Part shown: piece by piece, positions 25,944 to 34,130 of the stretch
How positions within the stretch are numbered: the first letter of the stretch is position 1
How the letters are laid out: each line of letters opens with the position of its first letter
From: Comamonadaceae bacterium
GTDB taxonomy: Bacteria > Pseudomonadota > Gammaproteobacteria > Burkholderiales > Burkholderiaceae_C
Length of the DNA: 64,000 nucleotides
Reading direction: 5' to 3'
NCBI GenBank assembly: GCA_027484105.1
Contig: JAIXUG010000005.1
Span: 248,001 to 312,000, forward strand
Made by a program: the position numbers and the translations under genes
The notes under the pieces: model-generated
The model's database searches: none
What the model was told of the DNA's origin: nothing
The model's input: the letters and a program-made list of their open reading frames with translations, nothing else

Positions 25944-26917
25944 GGTTTGTCTCCGTCGGCCTTGCTGCCGCGCCACCACTGCAGCGGTGTGATGGTGCCC
26001 AGCCCCGCAATGCCACGCGGCAGGAACATCACGATCACGATCAACACCACGCCATAAATGACCATGTTGATGCCGGGCAGCTGACCAAACAGGTTGCGTG
26101 TGAGGTCGGCCAGGATGTGCAGGCCCACAGCCCCCAAGAGCGGGCCCCACAGTGTGCCCATGCCACCCACGATCGCGCCCACCAGGGCCTCCACCGAGGT
26201 GTGTGCCCCAAAAGCGATGGCCGGGTCGATGTACTGGAACACCTGCACATAAAACGCCCCGGCCGCCCCCATCAGACCGCCCGACAAGACGGTGGCGATC
26301 AGCTTGACGCTGAAGGGGTTCACGCCAATGGCGCGGGCGGCGTCTTCGTTGTCACGCACGGCCTGCAAATAAGCCCCAAAGCGCGAGTGGCGCAGCCAGG
26401 CGGTGACACACAGCGCCAGCGTGACCAGGCCCAGCATGAGCCAGATGAACCCGGCGCGGCTGCCAAACTGCATGTTGGCGGCCGACTCCTTGAGTGGCAG
26501 CATCAGGCCGACACCGGCCCCGGTGAAAGGCACCGAGGTGGCCAAAATGCGGAACACTTCGGCAAAGGCCAGTGTGACCAGCGCAAAGTAAGAGCCCTTG
26601 AGGCCATAACGGAACGAAGCCGCGCCCACAAAAGCGCCCACTCCCGCCGCAAAGAGCATGGCCAAGGGCAAAGCCACCCAGGGACTCAGACCCCACTGCA
26701 TCTGGGCGATGGCCTGCACATACGCGCCCGTGCCAAAAAACAGCGCATGGCCAAAAGAAAACTGCCCACCAAAACCGCCCAGCACGTTCCACGCCTGCGA
26801 CAGCAGACACGCGTACAAAGACGTCATGACGAAGTTGAGCATCACGCCCGAATCGGTGAACAAGGGCACCGCCCCCACCAGCAGCACAAACAGTGCGATG
26901 TTGCGAAAGTCTTTCAT
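25940..26917 (-). CDS. livM: Branched-chain amino acid-type ABC transporter permease LivM
   Basis: A 325-residue permease with about eight to ten membrane helices. The conserved EAA-like cytoplasmic region AVRDNEDAARAIGVNPFSVKLIA (residues about 190-212) and VGGMGTLWGPLLGA match LivM/BPD-transp-2. It overlaps livH and livG by 4 bp on each side. It forms the membrane channel with LivH. Confidence 0.93.
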   Translation of the reverse strand: MKDFRNIALFVLLVGAVPLFTDSGVMLNFVMTSLYACLLSQAWNVLGGFGGQFSFGHALFFGTGAYVQAIAQMQWGLSPWVALPLAMLFAAGVGAFVGAASFRYGLKGSYFALVTLAFAEVFRILATSVPFTGAGVGLMLPLKESAANMQFGSRAGFIWLMLGLVTLALCVTAWLRHSRFGAYLQAVRDNEDAARAIGVNPFSVKLIATVLSGGLMGAAGAFYVQVFQYIDPAIAFGAHTSVEALVGAIVGGMGTLWGPLLGAVGLHILADLTRNLFGQLPGINMVIYGVVLIVIVMFLPRGIAGLGTITPLQWWRGSKADGDKP

Positions 26918-27786
26918 GCCTTCGCTCCAAAAAATCCTTGCGGCCTGAGCAACAGCACGGCAATGAAGATCACAAAAATACCCACCTGACCCAGCGACTC
27001 ACCCAAGAGCAAGCCGCCCAGCGACTCGACCACACCAATGAGCAAACCACCGAGCAAAGCCCCGGCAAAACTGCCCATGCCCCCCAGCACCACGATGGTG
27101 AAGGCCACCAGCACAAAGCCGTTGCCCACCTGCGGGTTCACGTAATAAGCCGGCATCAAAAAGCAGGCCGCCGCCCCCAAACTGGCCAGGCCCAGGCCAA
27201 AGCACATGGCGTACACATGGTCCACATCGATGCCCATCAAGCGTGCGCCTTGCTTCTCTTTGGAGACGGCGCGGATGGCACGGCCCAAGTCGGTTTTTTG
27301 CACGATCAACAGCAACACCGCCGACACCACCAATGCCCCGGCAAAGGACACCAGCTTGGGCAAGGCGATGAAGGCCGGGCCGATTTCGACGGTGGTCAAG
27401 GTGTAGGCCGTCTCAATGGTGCGCGTGTCAGATTTGAAAAACAACAGCGCCAGGTTCTCCAGCACGATGGACACGCCCAGCGTCACCAGCAAGATGTTTT
27501 CGTCCTTGCCGTGGCTGGCGCGGTTGATCACACCGCGCTGCAAGGCATAGCCCAGCACGAACATGGCGGGCACCATGATGGGCAGGGCCATGTAGGGATC
27601 GACCCCGAACTTTTGCTTCAACATGTACACGCCATACAGTGCCACCATCAAGGACGCGCCGTGCGCGAAATTGATGATGTGCAATACGCCATAAATCAGC
27701 GTGAGTCCCAGCGCGATCAGCGCATAGACGGCACCGGTGGTGATGCCGTTGAGCACCGAAGGAAACAGGATGTTGAAGTCCAGCAT
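26914..27786 (-). CDS. livH: Branched-chain amino acid-type ABC transporter permease LivH
   Basis: A 290-residue permease with about eight helices. Conserved landmarks are the N-terminal NGITTGAVYALIALGLTLIYGVLHIINFAHG, the cytoplasmic AIRAVSKEKQGARLMGIDVDHV loop and VVLGGMGSFAGALLGG. It lies 24 bp after livK and overlaps livM by 4 bp. It forms the second half of the channel. Confidence 0.94.
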   Translation of the reverse strand: MLDFNILFPSVLNGITTGAVYALIALGLTLIYGVLHIINFAHGASLMVALYGVYMLKQKFGVDPYMALPIMVPAMFVLGYALQRGVINRASHGKDENILLVTLGVSIVLENLALLFFKSDTRTIETAYTLTTVEIGPAFIALPKLVSFAGALVVSAVLLLIVQKTDLGRAIRAVSKEKQGARLMGIDVDHVYAMCFGLGLASLGAAACFLMPAYYVNPQVGNGFVLVAFTIVVLGGMGSFAGALLGGLLIGVVESLGGLLLGESLGQVGIFVIFIAVLLLRPQGFFGAKA

Positions 27787-27810
27787 CGAGGTCTTTCAGG
27801 TCTGCGCAGT

Positions 27811-29013
27811 TCAGGCCTTGAGCGGGAAAATGGGCTCAATCTCACGGTAGTCGCGCGGCACGATCACCTTGATGTCGCCTTTGTGGACCTGGGTCATCAA
27901 GGGCTGTGCGCCCATGTTCTGGCCATTCACAAACTGCGTGGGGCCATAAGGCATGATGTGGTTGGAGAACTTGCTCGAAGCCAGCGCGTCGATGATGGCG
28001 GCGCGGTCCGTGGACTTGGCACGCTCGATCGCATCGGCCAACAAACTCATGGCGGTGTAGGTCATGAACACTTCGTAGCTGAAGAACTGACCTTGCGCCT
28101 CCACGCGCTTGCGCAACTCGGCCGAGCGTTTGTCACGTGGATTGAACCAGTGGTTGCAGTCGATGATGCCATTGGCCGCATCCGGAAACTCCTTGACGAA
28201 CTTGTAGCTCGAAGCGGCGCCGCCCAGCACCGAATAAATGGCTTTGGGTGTGATTTTTTGCTGCTGCAAAGTGCGCACCAACAAGGCGTATTCGTTGTAG
28301 TAGTTGGCGGGGATCAAGATGTCGGGGTTGACTTGCTTGATGCGCAGCGCGATGTTGTTGAAGTCACGCGTGGGGTTGGCGTGTTTGATGATTTCTTTGA
28401 CTTCATAACCATAGCCGGGCAACTCTTTGGCCAGCAAGTTGGCTGTGCCCGTGCCAAACAGTGACTCTTCGTGCACGATCATCACGGTGCGGGCGGGCTT
28501 GCCAGCGGCCGTGTTCAGAACGTGCAGGCTGGAGACGGCCACTTCGGCGCATTTTCTGTAGCCGGGACCAAATCGGAAGGTGTTTTTCAGGCCACGCTCG
28601 ACGATCTGGTCGGCCACACCCACGTCCACCACATGCGGCAGGTTGTATTTGGCCGCAGCTTGCGTGGTGGCCAGGCAAATGGCCGAGGCAAAGGCGCCGA
28701 CCACGGCGCTCACACCGGCTTCGTTCATCTTCTCGATTTCGGCCGTGCCCGCCTGCGGGCTGGACTGCGCATCGCCCAGCATGGCTTCGATCTTGGCGCC
28801 CCCCAGCGACTTGATGCCGCCGGCTTTGTTGATGTCTTCAATCGCCATCATCGCGCCCAGACGGCACTGTTGACCCGAATAAGCCAATGCACCTGTCACC
28901 GGGTGCAGCACACCCACTTTGATGGCTTTGGGCTGTGCGCCTCCAACCAACGGAAAAGCAAGCGCCGAGGCCGCAGCAGCGGACTGGCCCATGAAAGTGC
29001 GACGTGAGGTCAT
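27811..29013 (-). CDS. ABC transporter substrate-binding protein, LivK/amide-urea type
   Basis: A 400-residue type-I periplasmic binding protein. The N-terminus MTSRRTFMGQSAAAASALAF has a twin-arginine-like SRRTFMG motif, so folded export via Tat is possible. The mature domain begins AIKVGVLHPVTGALAYSGQQ and has the bilobal Leu/Ile/Val-binding fold. The ATG at 29013 has AAGGA upstream; the extension to 29151 is not protein-like. Liv-type receptors bind branched-chain amino acids, amides, urea or aromatic acids; here the catabolic neighbours suggest the pathway substrate. It is followed by livHMGF and preceded by gntR at 20 bp. Confidence 0.9.
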   Translation of the reverse strand: MTSRRTFMGQSAAAASALAFPLVGGAQPKAIKVGVLHPVTGALAYSGQQCRLGAMMAIEDINKAGGIKSLGGAKIEAMLGDAQSSPQAGTAEIEKMNEAGVSAVVGAFASAICLATTQAAAKYNLPHVVDVGVADQIVERGLKNTFRFGPGYRKCAEVAVSSLHVLNTAAGKPARTVMIVHEESLFGTGTANLLAKELPGYGYEVKEIIKHANPTRDFNNIALRIKQVNPDILIPANYYNEYALLVRTLQQQKITPKAIYSVLGGAASSYKFVKEFPDAANGIIDCNHWFNPRDKRSAELRKRVEAQGQFFSYEVFMTYTAMSLLADAIERAKSTDRAAIIDALASSKFSNHIMPYGPTQFVNGQNMGAQPLMTQVHKGDIKVIVPRDYREIEPIFPLKA

Positions 29014-29033
29014 GAGAACATCCTTTTTGAAGG

Positions 29034-29837
29034 TCAATGAAAGTTGGCGGACAACTCTTGGCTTACCCACACCTTGGCATCGATGCTGCCAACGCGGGAT
29101 AACTGCATCTGGTATTCGTATCGGTCCGGTCGGTACAAGCCATGCAGCCATTGGACGGGACGGTCGTCCTCGTCATAAATCAATCGCCGCACCGCCAACA
29201 AGGCCGATCCGACGGACACATCCAAATGTTGGGCCATGCCCACATCGGCCAAACGGGCCGAGATGGTTTGTTCGGCCCGGCCCACCTTGACGCCCGATTC
29301 TTCGAGCAAAACCAAAATGGGTTTTTGCGCCAATTCGCGCTTGCCAAAACCGGCCGAAATCGCATCGGGCACCCAGGTGGTGATGTGCGACAGTGGTCCT
29401 TCGGGTGTGCTGCGCACGCGCTCGGCTTTTTGGACCAGCGCCGTGGCGGGCAATTTCAAGGCGGCCGCCACATCCACGGGGGCGCGCAGGCGCTCGACGC
29501 TGAGCACCTTGACCTTGGTGCGCATGCCCATGGTCACCAGGTTTTCCAACAAGCCTGTCAGTCGCGCTTGCTGACCCGTGGCCATGGTGGCCGCTTGCAT
29601 CTGTACCTCTTGCGCGCGCGCCGAGGTGGGGCGTGTACCCCGCCCGGGCTCACGCTGAATCAGGCCCTCTTCGGCCAACTGCGACAAGGCCCGCCGCACC
29701 GTGACGCGGGCCACGCCAAACTGTCCCATCAAGGCCAGCTCGCCGGGCAAACCCTGGTCAAAACGGCCTTCGCGCAATTGCTCACGCAGCACCAGATAGA
29801 TCTGGTGGTATTTGGGCAAAGGCAAATGGGCATCCAT
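29034..29837 (-). CDS. GntR/HutC-family transcriptional regulator
   Basis: A 267-residue regulator with an N-terminal winged helix-turn-helix (residues about 10-75; FGVARVTVRRALSQLAEEGLIQREPGRGTRP) and a C-terminal UTRA ligand-binding domain (about 95-255) like HutC or PhnF. It is the first gene of the operon, 20 bp ahead of livK, so it is likely a substrate-responsive repressor of its own operon. I chose the ATG at 29837; an in-frame TTG at 29852 is the alternative. No Shine-Dalgarno is visible, and the predicted transcription start is at or next to the ATG. Confidence 0.9.
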   Translation of the reverse strand: MDAHLPLPKYHQIYLVLREQLREGRFDQGLPGELALMGQFGVARVTVRRALSQLAEEGLIQREPGRGTRPTSARAQEVQMQAATMATGQQARLTGLLENLVTMGMRTKVKVLSVERLRAPVDVAAALKLPATALVQKAERVRSTPEGPLSHITTWVPDAISAGFGKRELAQKPILVLLEESGVKVGRAEQTISARLADVGMAQHLDVSVGSALLAVRRLIYDEDDRPVQWLHGLYRPDRYEYQMQLSRVGSIDAKVWVSQELSANFH

Positions 29838-29844
29838 GACTGCG

Positions 29845-29880
29845 ATGGTCAAACAGTCCTATTGTTCTGTCAATAGAACA
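29845..29880 (-). promoter_or_regulatory. Promoter and likely GntR operator of the imide-type operon
   Basis: On the minus strand TGTTCTATTGACAGAACA (29880-29863) is an inverted repeat with 6-bp arms TGTTCT/AGAACA. A perfect -35 hexamer TTGACA (29873-29868) lies across its middle, followed after 17 bp by a weak -10 GACCAT (29850-29845). A repressor bound here would block RNA polymerase. The promoter call is moderate because the -10 is poor. Confidence 0.55.
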
Positions 29881-30014
29881 TTCAGGTCTCAGGCATGGGA
29901 CATTTGATCGGGAGTTTCCCTAGGTCCACACGCACCTGCGCAACAGCCACGCTGCTCGATGCAAACGAAAGACGCCTCAGCCGCTGGATTTTTCAGGGCT
30001 GCCCTGCGCGGGCC

Positions 30015-31574
30015 TCACGCATACCGCACGCGCAAATCCCGCTTGAGCAGTTTGCCGCTCGGGTTCTTGGGCAGGGCGTCGGTGAAGAGCACGCGTTTAG
30101 GGGTCTTGAAACCGGCCATGTGCTGAGCGCAGTGTGCGATGACCGCCGCTTCATCCAAGGTCTGCCCGGCCTTGACCACGATCACGGCGGTCACGGCTTC
30201 GACCCATTTGGGGTCGGGCAAGCCGATCACCGCGACTTCACTCACCTGCGGCAGGCGGTAGATCATTTCTTCCACCTCGCGGCTGGCCACGTTTTCGCCG
30301 CCGGACTTGATCATGTCCTTCTTGCGGTCCACCACGGTGATGTAGCCCTCCTCGTCGATCACCCCCAAATCGCCGCTGTGGAACCAGTCGCCCTCAAAAG
30401 AGGCCTGGGTGCGCTCGTCGTCATGAAAGTAGCCCAGCATCAGGTGCGGTGAGCGGTGCACGATCTCGCCCACCTCGCCCACGGCCACGTCCTGCATGGC
30501 GTCGTTGACCACACGGGTCTCGACATTGCGCACCGCTTTGCCGCATGAACCCAGTTTGCGCAGCTGGTCCTCCGGGCCAAGCATCGTGGCCAGCGGCGCG
30601 ATCTCGGTCTGGCCATACAGGTTCCACAAGCGCACCTGGGGCAGGCGCGAAGCCAGTTCTTTGAGCACCTCCACCGGCATGATGGATGCGCCGTAGTAGC
30701 CCTTGGCCAATTTTGAAAGTTTGTCGGCGTCCATGAGGGGCGAGCGCAGCAGCGCAATCCACACCGTGGGCGGCGCAAAGAAGCTGGTGATGCCAAACTT
30801 TTCGAGCATCGGCAGCAGGTTGTCTGGCGTGGGCTTGGACGTGATGACGTTGGTGCTGCCCATGTAAATGGCGGGGCCAAAAAACACATCGAGCTGGGCG
30901 CAGTGGTACAGCGGCAGCGCGTGCAGGGCCACGTCGGACTCGGCGATTTCGGCGTCGATCACGCAGCTGACGTACTGCCACATGACCGCGTCGTGCGTGA
31001 GCTGCGCGCCTTTGGGCGATGACTCGGTGCCACTGGTGTAGACGATCTGCGCCACGTCGCAGCTGCCCAGATGCACATCGGGCAGCGCATCGGTGCAAGC
31101 GGCCAGCGTGTCAAAGCTGTGCATGCCCGACACGGGCGCACTGGGGTCTTCAGACGGCAGCCAAATGAACTGCTGCACCCGCGTGTCGAGTTGGCTGGCG
31201 GCCTGCGCCAGCTCGGCCAGGCCGCTGTCGGTGGCCAGGGTTTGGGCACCGGCGTGGCGCAAGATGTAAGCGACTTCTTCGGCCTTGAGCATGAAGTTGA
31301 TCGGCACCATGACCGCACCCCGGCGGGCCAGCGCAAAGCGCAGCGCGGCAAAGCCGTGCGAATTGCGGGCCAGCACAGCCACCTTGTCGCCCTCGGCCAC
31401 GCCGATGCGGGCCAGTCCTGCGGCCAGGCGCGTGACCAGTGCATCGAATTGGGCATAAGTCCAAGTCGTGGCCCCGCACACGATGCCGGTTTTGGCAGGC
31501 AGGCGGATCGCGGTGCGGCGCAAGGCATCGGCAATGGTCTGGCGACGAACGGCGGGATGGATGGCGTGGGACAT
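30015..31574 (-). CDS. AMP-dependent acyl-CoA synthetase/ligase
   Basis: A 519-residue adenylate-forming enzyme. The AMP/ATP loop is VYTSGTESSPKGAQLTHDAV (residues about 180-199), followed by the A5 motif LYGQTE, the A7 region WFHSGDLGVIDEEGYITVVDRKKDMI and the late lysine in PKNPSGKLLKRDLR. It activates a carboxylic acid to its CoA ester; chain length cannot be predicted. The ATG at 31574 has GGAG 8 bases upstream; a TTG two codons earlier is disfavoured. It ends 177 bp before gntR on the same strand, so it may prepare an acid released by that pathway, but has its own start region divergent from the DUF2889 gene. Confidence 0.88.
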   Translation of the reverse strand: MSHAIHPAVRRQTIADALRRTAIRLPAKTGIVCGATTWTYAQFDALVTRLAAGLARIGVAEGDKVAVLARNSHGFAALRFALARRGAVMVPINFMLKAEEVAYILRHAGAQTLATDSGLAELAQAASQLDTRVQQFIWLPSEDPSAPVSGMHSFDTLAACTDALPDVHLGSCDVAQIVYTSGTESSPKGAQLTHDAVMWQYVSCVIDAEIAESDVALHALPLYHCAQLDVFFGPAIYMGSTNVITSKPTPDNLLPMLEKFGITSFFAPPTVWIALLRSPLMDADKLSKLAKGYYGASIMPVEVLKELASRLPQVRLWNLYGQTEIAPLATMLGPEDQLRKLGSCGKAVRNVETRVVNDAMQDVAVGEVGEIVHRSPHLMLGYFHDDERTQASFEGDWFHSGDLGVIDEEGYITVVDRKKDMIKSGGENVASREVEEMIYRLPQVSEVAVIGLPDPKWVEAVTAVIVVKAGQTLDEAAVIAHCAQHMAGFKTPKRVLFTDALPKNPSGKLLKRDLRVRYA

Positions 31575-31595
31575 GTTCAAGGCTCCTGCATCGAT

Positions 31596-32219
31596 ATGAT
31601 CGGTGCATTGAACACCAGACCCACGAGAATTCCATTGGCACTTCCCCCTCCCTCCCCCCGAAAACTGTCACATACGCGAACCGTGGTGTACCAAGGCTAT
31701 GACCGCGAAGACGGCCTGTGGGACATCGAAGCCGAACTGACCGACGTGAAAACCTTTGGTTTCAAGGTGCCCAACGAGCGCCCCTTCCCGGCCAACGAGC
31801 CCATCCACGGCCTGAAGATCCGCGTGACGCTCAACGACCAGATGGTCATCCAGGACGTTGCGACCTCGATGGACGACATTCCCCACCCCGAATGCGCCGG
31901 CGCACCGCATGGCATGCACAAGCTGATTGGCTGCACCATGGGCCCAGGGTGGCGCAAGGTCATCGCCCAGCACGTGGGCGGCACCGAGGGCTGCACCCAC
32001 CTGCGCGAAATGCTGTTCAACATGGCCACCGCCGCTTACCAGACCTTGCCCTCGGGCCAATGGCGCCGACGCGAACTGGCGGGCCAGCCCCACCCCGAAG
32101 TGACCCAAGCGCCCTATTACTTGGGTCAATGCCACAGCTGGGCGTATGACAGCCCGACGGTGCAAAGGGCGTATCCGATGTTTTTCAAGCCCAAGGCGTC
32201 TGACAGCAAGGACAACTGA
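31596..32219 (+). CDS. DUF2889 protein
   Basis: A 207-residue protein of the DUF2889 family: RTVVYQGYDREDGLWDIEAELTDVK near the N-terminus, then DDIPHPECAGAPHGMHKLIGCTMGPGW and GCTHLREML with conserved His and Cys residues that could hold a metal. The function of the family is unknown. The start is uncertain: ATG 31596 gives a proline-rich leader, and TTG a few codons on would also suit. It is divergent from the acyl-CoA synthetase with only 21 bp between starts. Confidence 0.75.
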   Translation: MIGALNTRPTRIPLALPPPSPRKLSHTRTVVYQGYDREDGLWDIEAELTDVKTFGFKVPNERPFPANEPIHGLKIRVTLNDQMVIQDVATSMDDIPHPECAGAPHGMHKLIGCTMGPGWRKVIAQHVGGTEGCTHLREMLFNMATAAYQTLPSGQWRRRELAGQPHPEVTQAPYYLGQCHSWAYDSPTVQRAYPMFFKPKASDSKDN

Positions 32220-32254
32220 GCAAACGCCTGCCTGCGATAATCCGGATGCTTCTG

Positions 32255-32276
32255 AGCGCCTCGGCGCTTTTCTTTT
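32255..32276 (+). terminator. Intrinsic terminator after the DUF2889 gene
   Basis: Stem AGCGCC/GGCGCT (32255-32260, 32263-32268), probably with the closing pairs open to form the loop, is followed by TTTTCTTTTT. It lies 36 bp after the stop codon and separates this gene from miaB. Confidence 0.7.
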
Positions 32277-32298
32277 TCACAGCCTCTGGATCTACACC

Positions 32299-32376
32299 AT
32301 GAACCGCTGCATTCTGGCCCTTCGCGGGCGTGCCTTGCTTTGCCTTGAACTCGTCACCTCTTTGGAGGCCGCATGA
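32299..32376 (+). CDS. Possible 25-residue upstream ORF coupled to miaB
   Basis: An ATG at 32299 opens 25 codons whose stop TGA overlaps the miaB start (ATGA at 32373). The miaB ribosome-binding site (TTTGGAGG) lies inside it. The peptide starts [19 protein letters not shown]. There is no strong Shine-Dalgarno for it. It may be chance, or a short coupling ORF. Only position and overlap support it. Confidence 0.3.
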   Translation: MNRCILALRGRALLCLELVTSLEAA

Positions 32377-33710
32377 GCAAGAAGGTCTTCATCAAAACCT
32401 TTGGCTGCCAGATGAACGAGTACGACTCGGACAAGATGGCCGATGTGCTGGGCGCGGCCCAGGGCTATGAGCCCACGCAGGACGTGGACGAGGCCGACCT
32501 GATTTTGTTCAACACCTGCTCGGTGCGCGAGAAGGCGCAAGAAAAAGTCTTCAGCGATCTGGGCCGGGTGCAGCACCTCAAAGCCAAGGGCGTGCTGATC
32601 GGCGTGGGCGGCTGCGTGGCCAGCCAGGAAGGTGCCGAGATCATCAAACGTGCGCCTTATGTGGACGTGGTGTTTGGCCCACAGACCCTGCACCGCCTGC
32701 CCGATTTGTTGGCCGAGCGCGAGCGCAAACAGCGCCCGCAGGTGGACATCAGCTTTCCCGAGATTGAAAAGTTCGACCACCTGCCCCCCGCCAAGGTGGA
32801 AGGCGCGACGGCCTTTGTGTCGATCATGGAAGGGTGCAGCAAATACTGCAGCTACTGCGTGGTGCCCTACACCCGGGGCGAAGAGGTGTCGCGGCCCTTT
32901 GACGATGTGCTGGTCGAAGTCGCCGGTCTGGCCGCGCAAGGCGTCAAAGAGATCACCTTGCTGGGTCAGAACGTGAACGCTTACCGGGGCAAGATGGGCG
33001 CCACTGCAGAGATGGCCGACTTTGCCATGTTGCTGGAGTACGTGGCCGACATGCCGGGCATCGAGCGCATCCGCTACGTGACCAGCCACCCCAATGAATT
33101 CACGCAGCGCCTGATCGATGCTTATGAAAAGATCCCCAAGCTGGTGAGCCACTTGCACTTGCCGGTGCAGCACGGTTCGGACCGCATCCTGATGGCCATG
33201 AAGCGCGGCTACACCGCCATGGAATACAAGAGCACAATCCGCAAGCTGCGGGCGATCCGCCCGGACATGTCGCTCAGCAGCGATTTCATTGTGGGCTTCC
33301 CCGGTGAGACCGAGGACGACTTCAACAAGATGATGAAGCTGATCACCGATGTGGGTTTTGACACGAGTTTCAGCTTCATCTTCAGCCCCCGCCCCGGCAC
33401 GCCTGCGGCCAACCTGCACGACGACACGCCACACGCCGAAAAATTGCGCCGTCTGCACCACCTGCAAGCGACCATCGAAGCCAACGTGCAACGCATCGGC
33501 GAGAGCCGTGTGGGCACGGTGCAGCGCATCCTGGTGGAGCGCCCTTCACGCAAGGACGCCACCGAGCTGGCAGGCCGCACCGAGTGCAACCGGGTGGTCA
33601 ACTTCCCCGGCGGCCCCCACATGGACCGCCTGATAGGTCAGATGGCCGATGTGCGCATCACCCAAGGCCTGTCGCACTCGCTGCGCGGGGAGTTGGTGAT
33701 CAAGGACTGA
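32373..33710 (+). CDS. miaB: tRNA-2-methylthio-N6-dimethylallyladenosine synthase MiaB
   Basis: A 445-residue radical-SAM methylthiotransferase. The N-terminal UPF0004 domain ([17 protein letters not shown] with its Cys, then NTCSVREKA and GGCVASQ) holds one cluster; [15 protein letters not shown] is the radical-SAM CxxxCxxC motif; a TRAM domain closes the protein ([11 protein letters not shown] onward). It adds the methylthio group to i6A37 of tRNAs reading U-starting codons. The length is normal. TTTGGAGG lies 6 bases before the ATG. Confidence 0.97.
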   Translation: MSKKVFIKTFGCQMNEYDSDKMADVLGAAQGYEPTQDVDEADLILFNTCSVREKAQEKVFSDLGRVQHLKAKGVLIGVGGCVASQEGAEIIKRAPYVDVVFGPQTLHRLPDLLAERERKQRPQVDISFPEIEKFDHLPPAKVEGATAFVSIMEGCSKYCSYCVVPYTRGEEVSRPFDDVLVEVAGLAAQGVKEITLLGQNVNAYRGKMGATAEMADFAMLLEYVADMPGIERIRYVTSHPNEFTQRLIDAYEKIPKLVSHLHLPVQHGSDRILMAMKRGYTAMEYKSTIRKLRAIRPDMSLSSDFIVGFPGETEDDFNKMMKLITDVGFDTSFSFIFSPRPGTPAANLHDDTPHAEKLRRLHHLQATIEANVQRIGESRVGTVQRILVERPSRKDATELAGRTECNRVVNFPGGPHMDRLIGQMADVRITQGLSHSLRGELVIKD

Positions 33711-33717
33711 GCCCGGC

Positions 33718-34110
33718 TCAGGATTCGCGTCCGACTTCCCGGATGTAGCGGCGGTAGTCGCCGTGCGGGATAGGCGTGCAGCCATCGACCGGGCGGTTGT
33801 AGACATAGGTCTGCACCCGCTGGCCTTGCAATGCGCCGCTGAGTACGGTCACTTCTTCGCGCCAGTATTGCGAGGCGGCGCGATCTCCGCGCACCATGGC
33901 CTCGACCCCATCGAGTCGGGCCAGGTGCGCGTCATCGACTTCGTAGACTTCGCCGGTGACAAGACCCTCGCCGCTCTGGTACCCGGGGTAGCGCCCAAGG
34001 TCGACCAAGCGGCCGGGCACTTGGGCTGCGCCCACAAAACGGGCGCCTTGCATTTCGGCCTCAAGGCGCAGACCGGGCATCAGCGTGCCGTAGATGAAAA
34101 GTCGGTTCAT
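33718..34110 (-). CDS. Gamma-glutamylcyclotransferase-family protein (AIG2/YtfP-like)
   Basis: A 130-residue protein of the GGCT fold: FIYGTLMPGLRLEAEM at the start carries the YGTL substrate loop, and VTGEVYEVDDAHLARLDGVEA follows. Members cyclise gamma-glutamyl amines or have unknown roles. It ends 7 bp from the miaB stop (convergent) and starts 20 bp downstream of the ffh stop, so it is probably co-transcribed with ffh. Confidence 0.85.
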   Translation of the reverse strand: MNRLFIYGTLMPGLRLEAEMQGARFVGAAQVPGRLVDLGRYPGYQSGEGLVTGEVYEVDDAHLARLDGVEAMVRGDRAASQYWREEVTVLSGALQGQRVQTYVYNRPVDGCTPIPHGDYRRYIREVGRES

Positions 34111-34130
34111 CGATAGACCGTCAATGAAGA

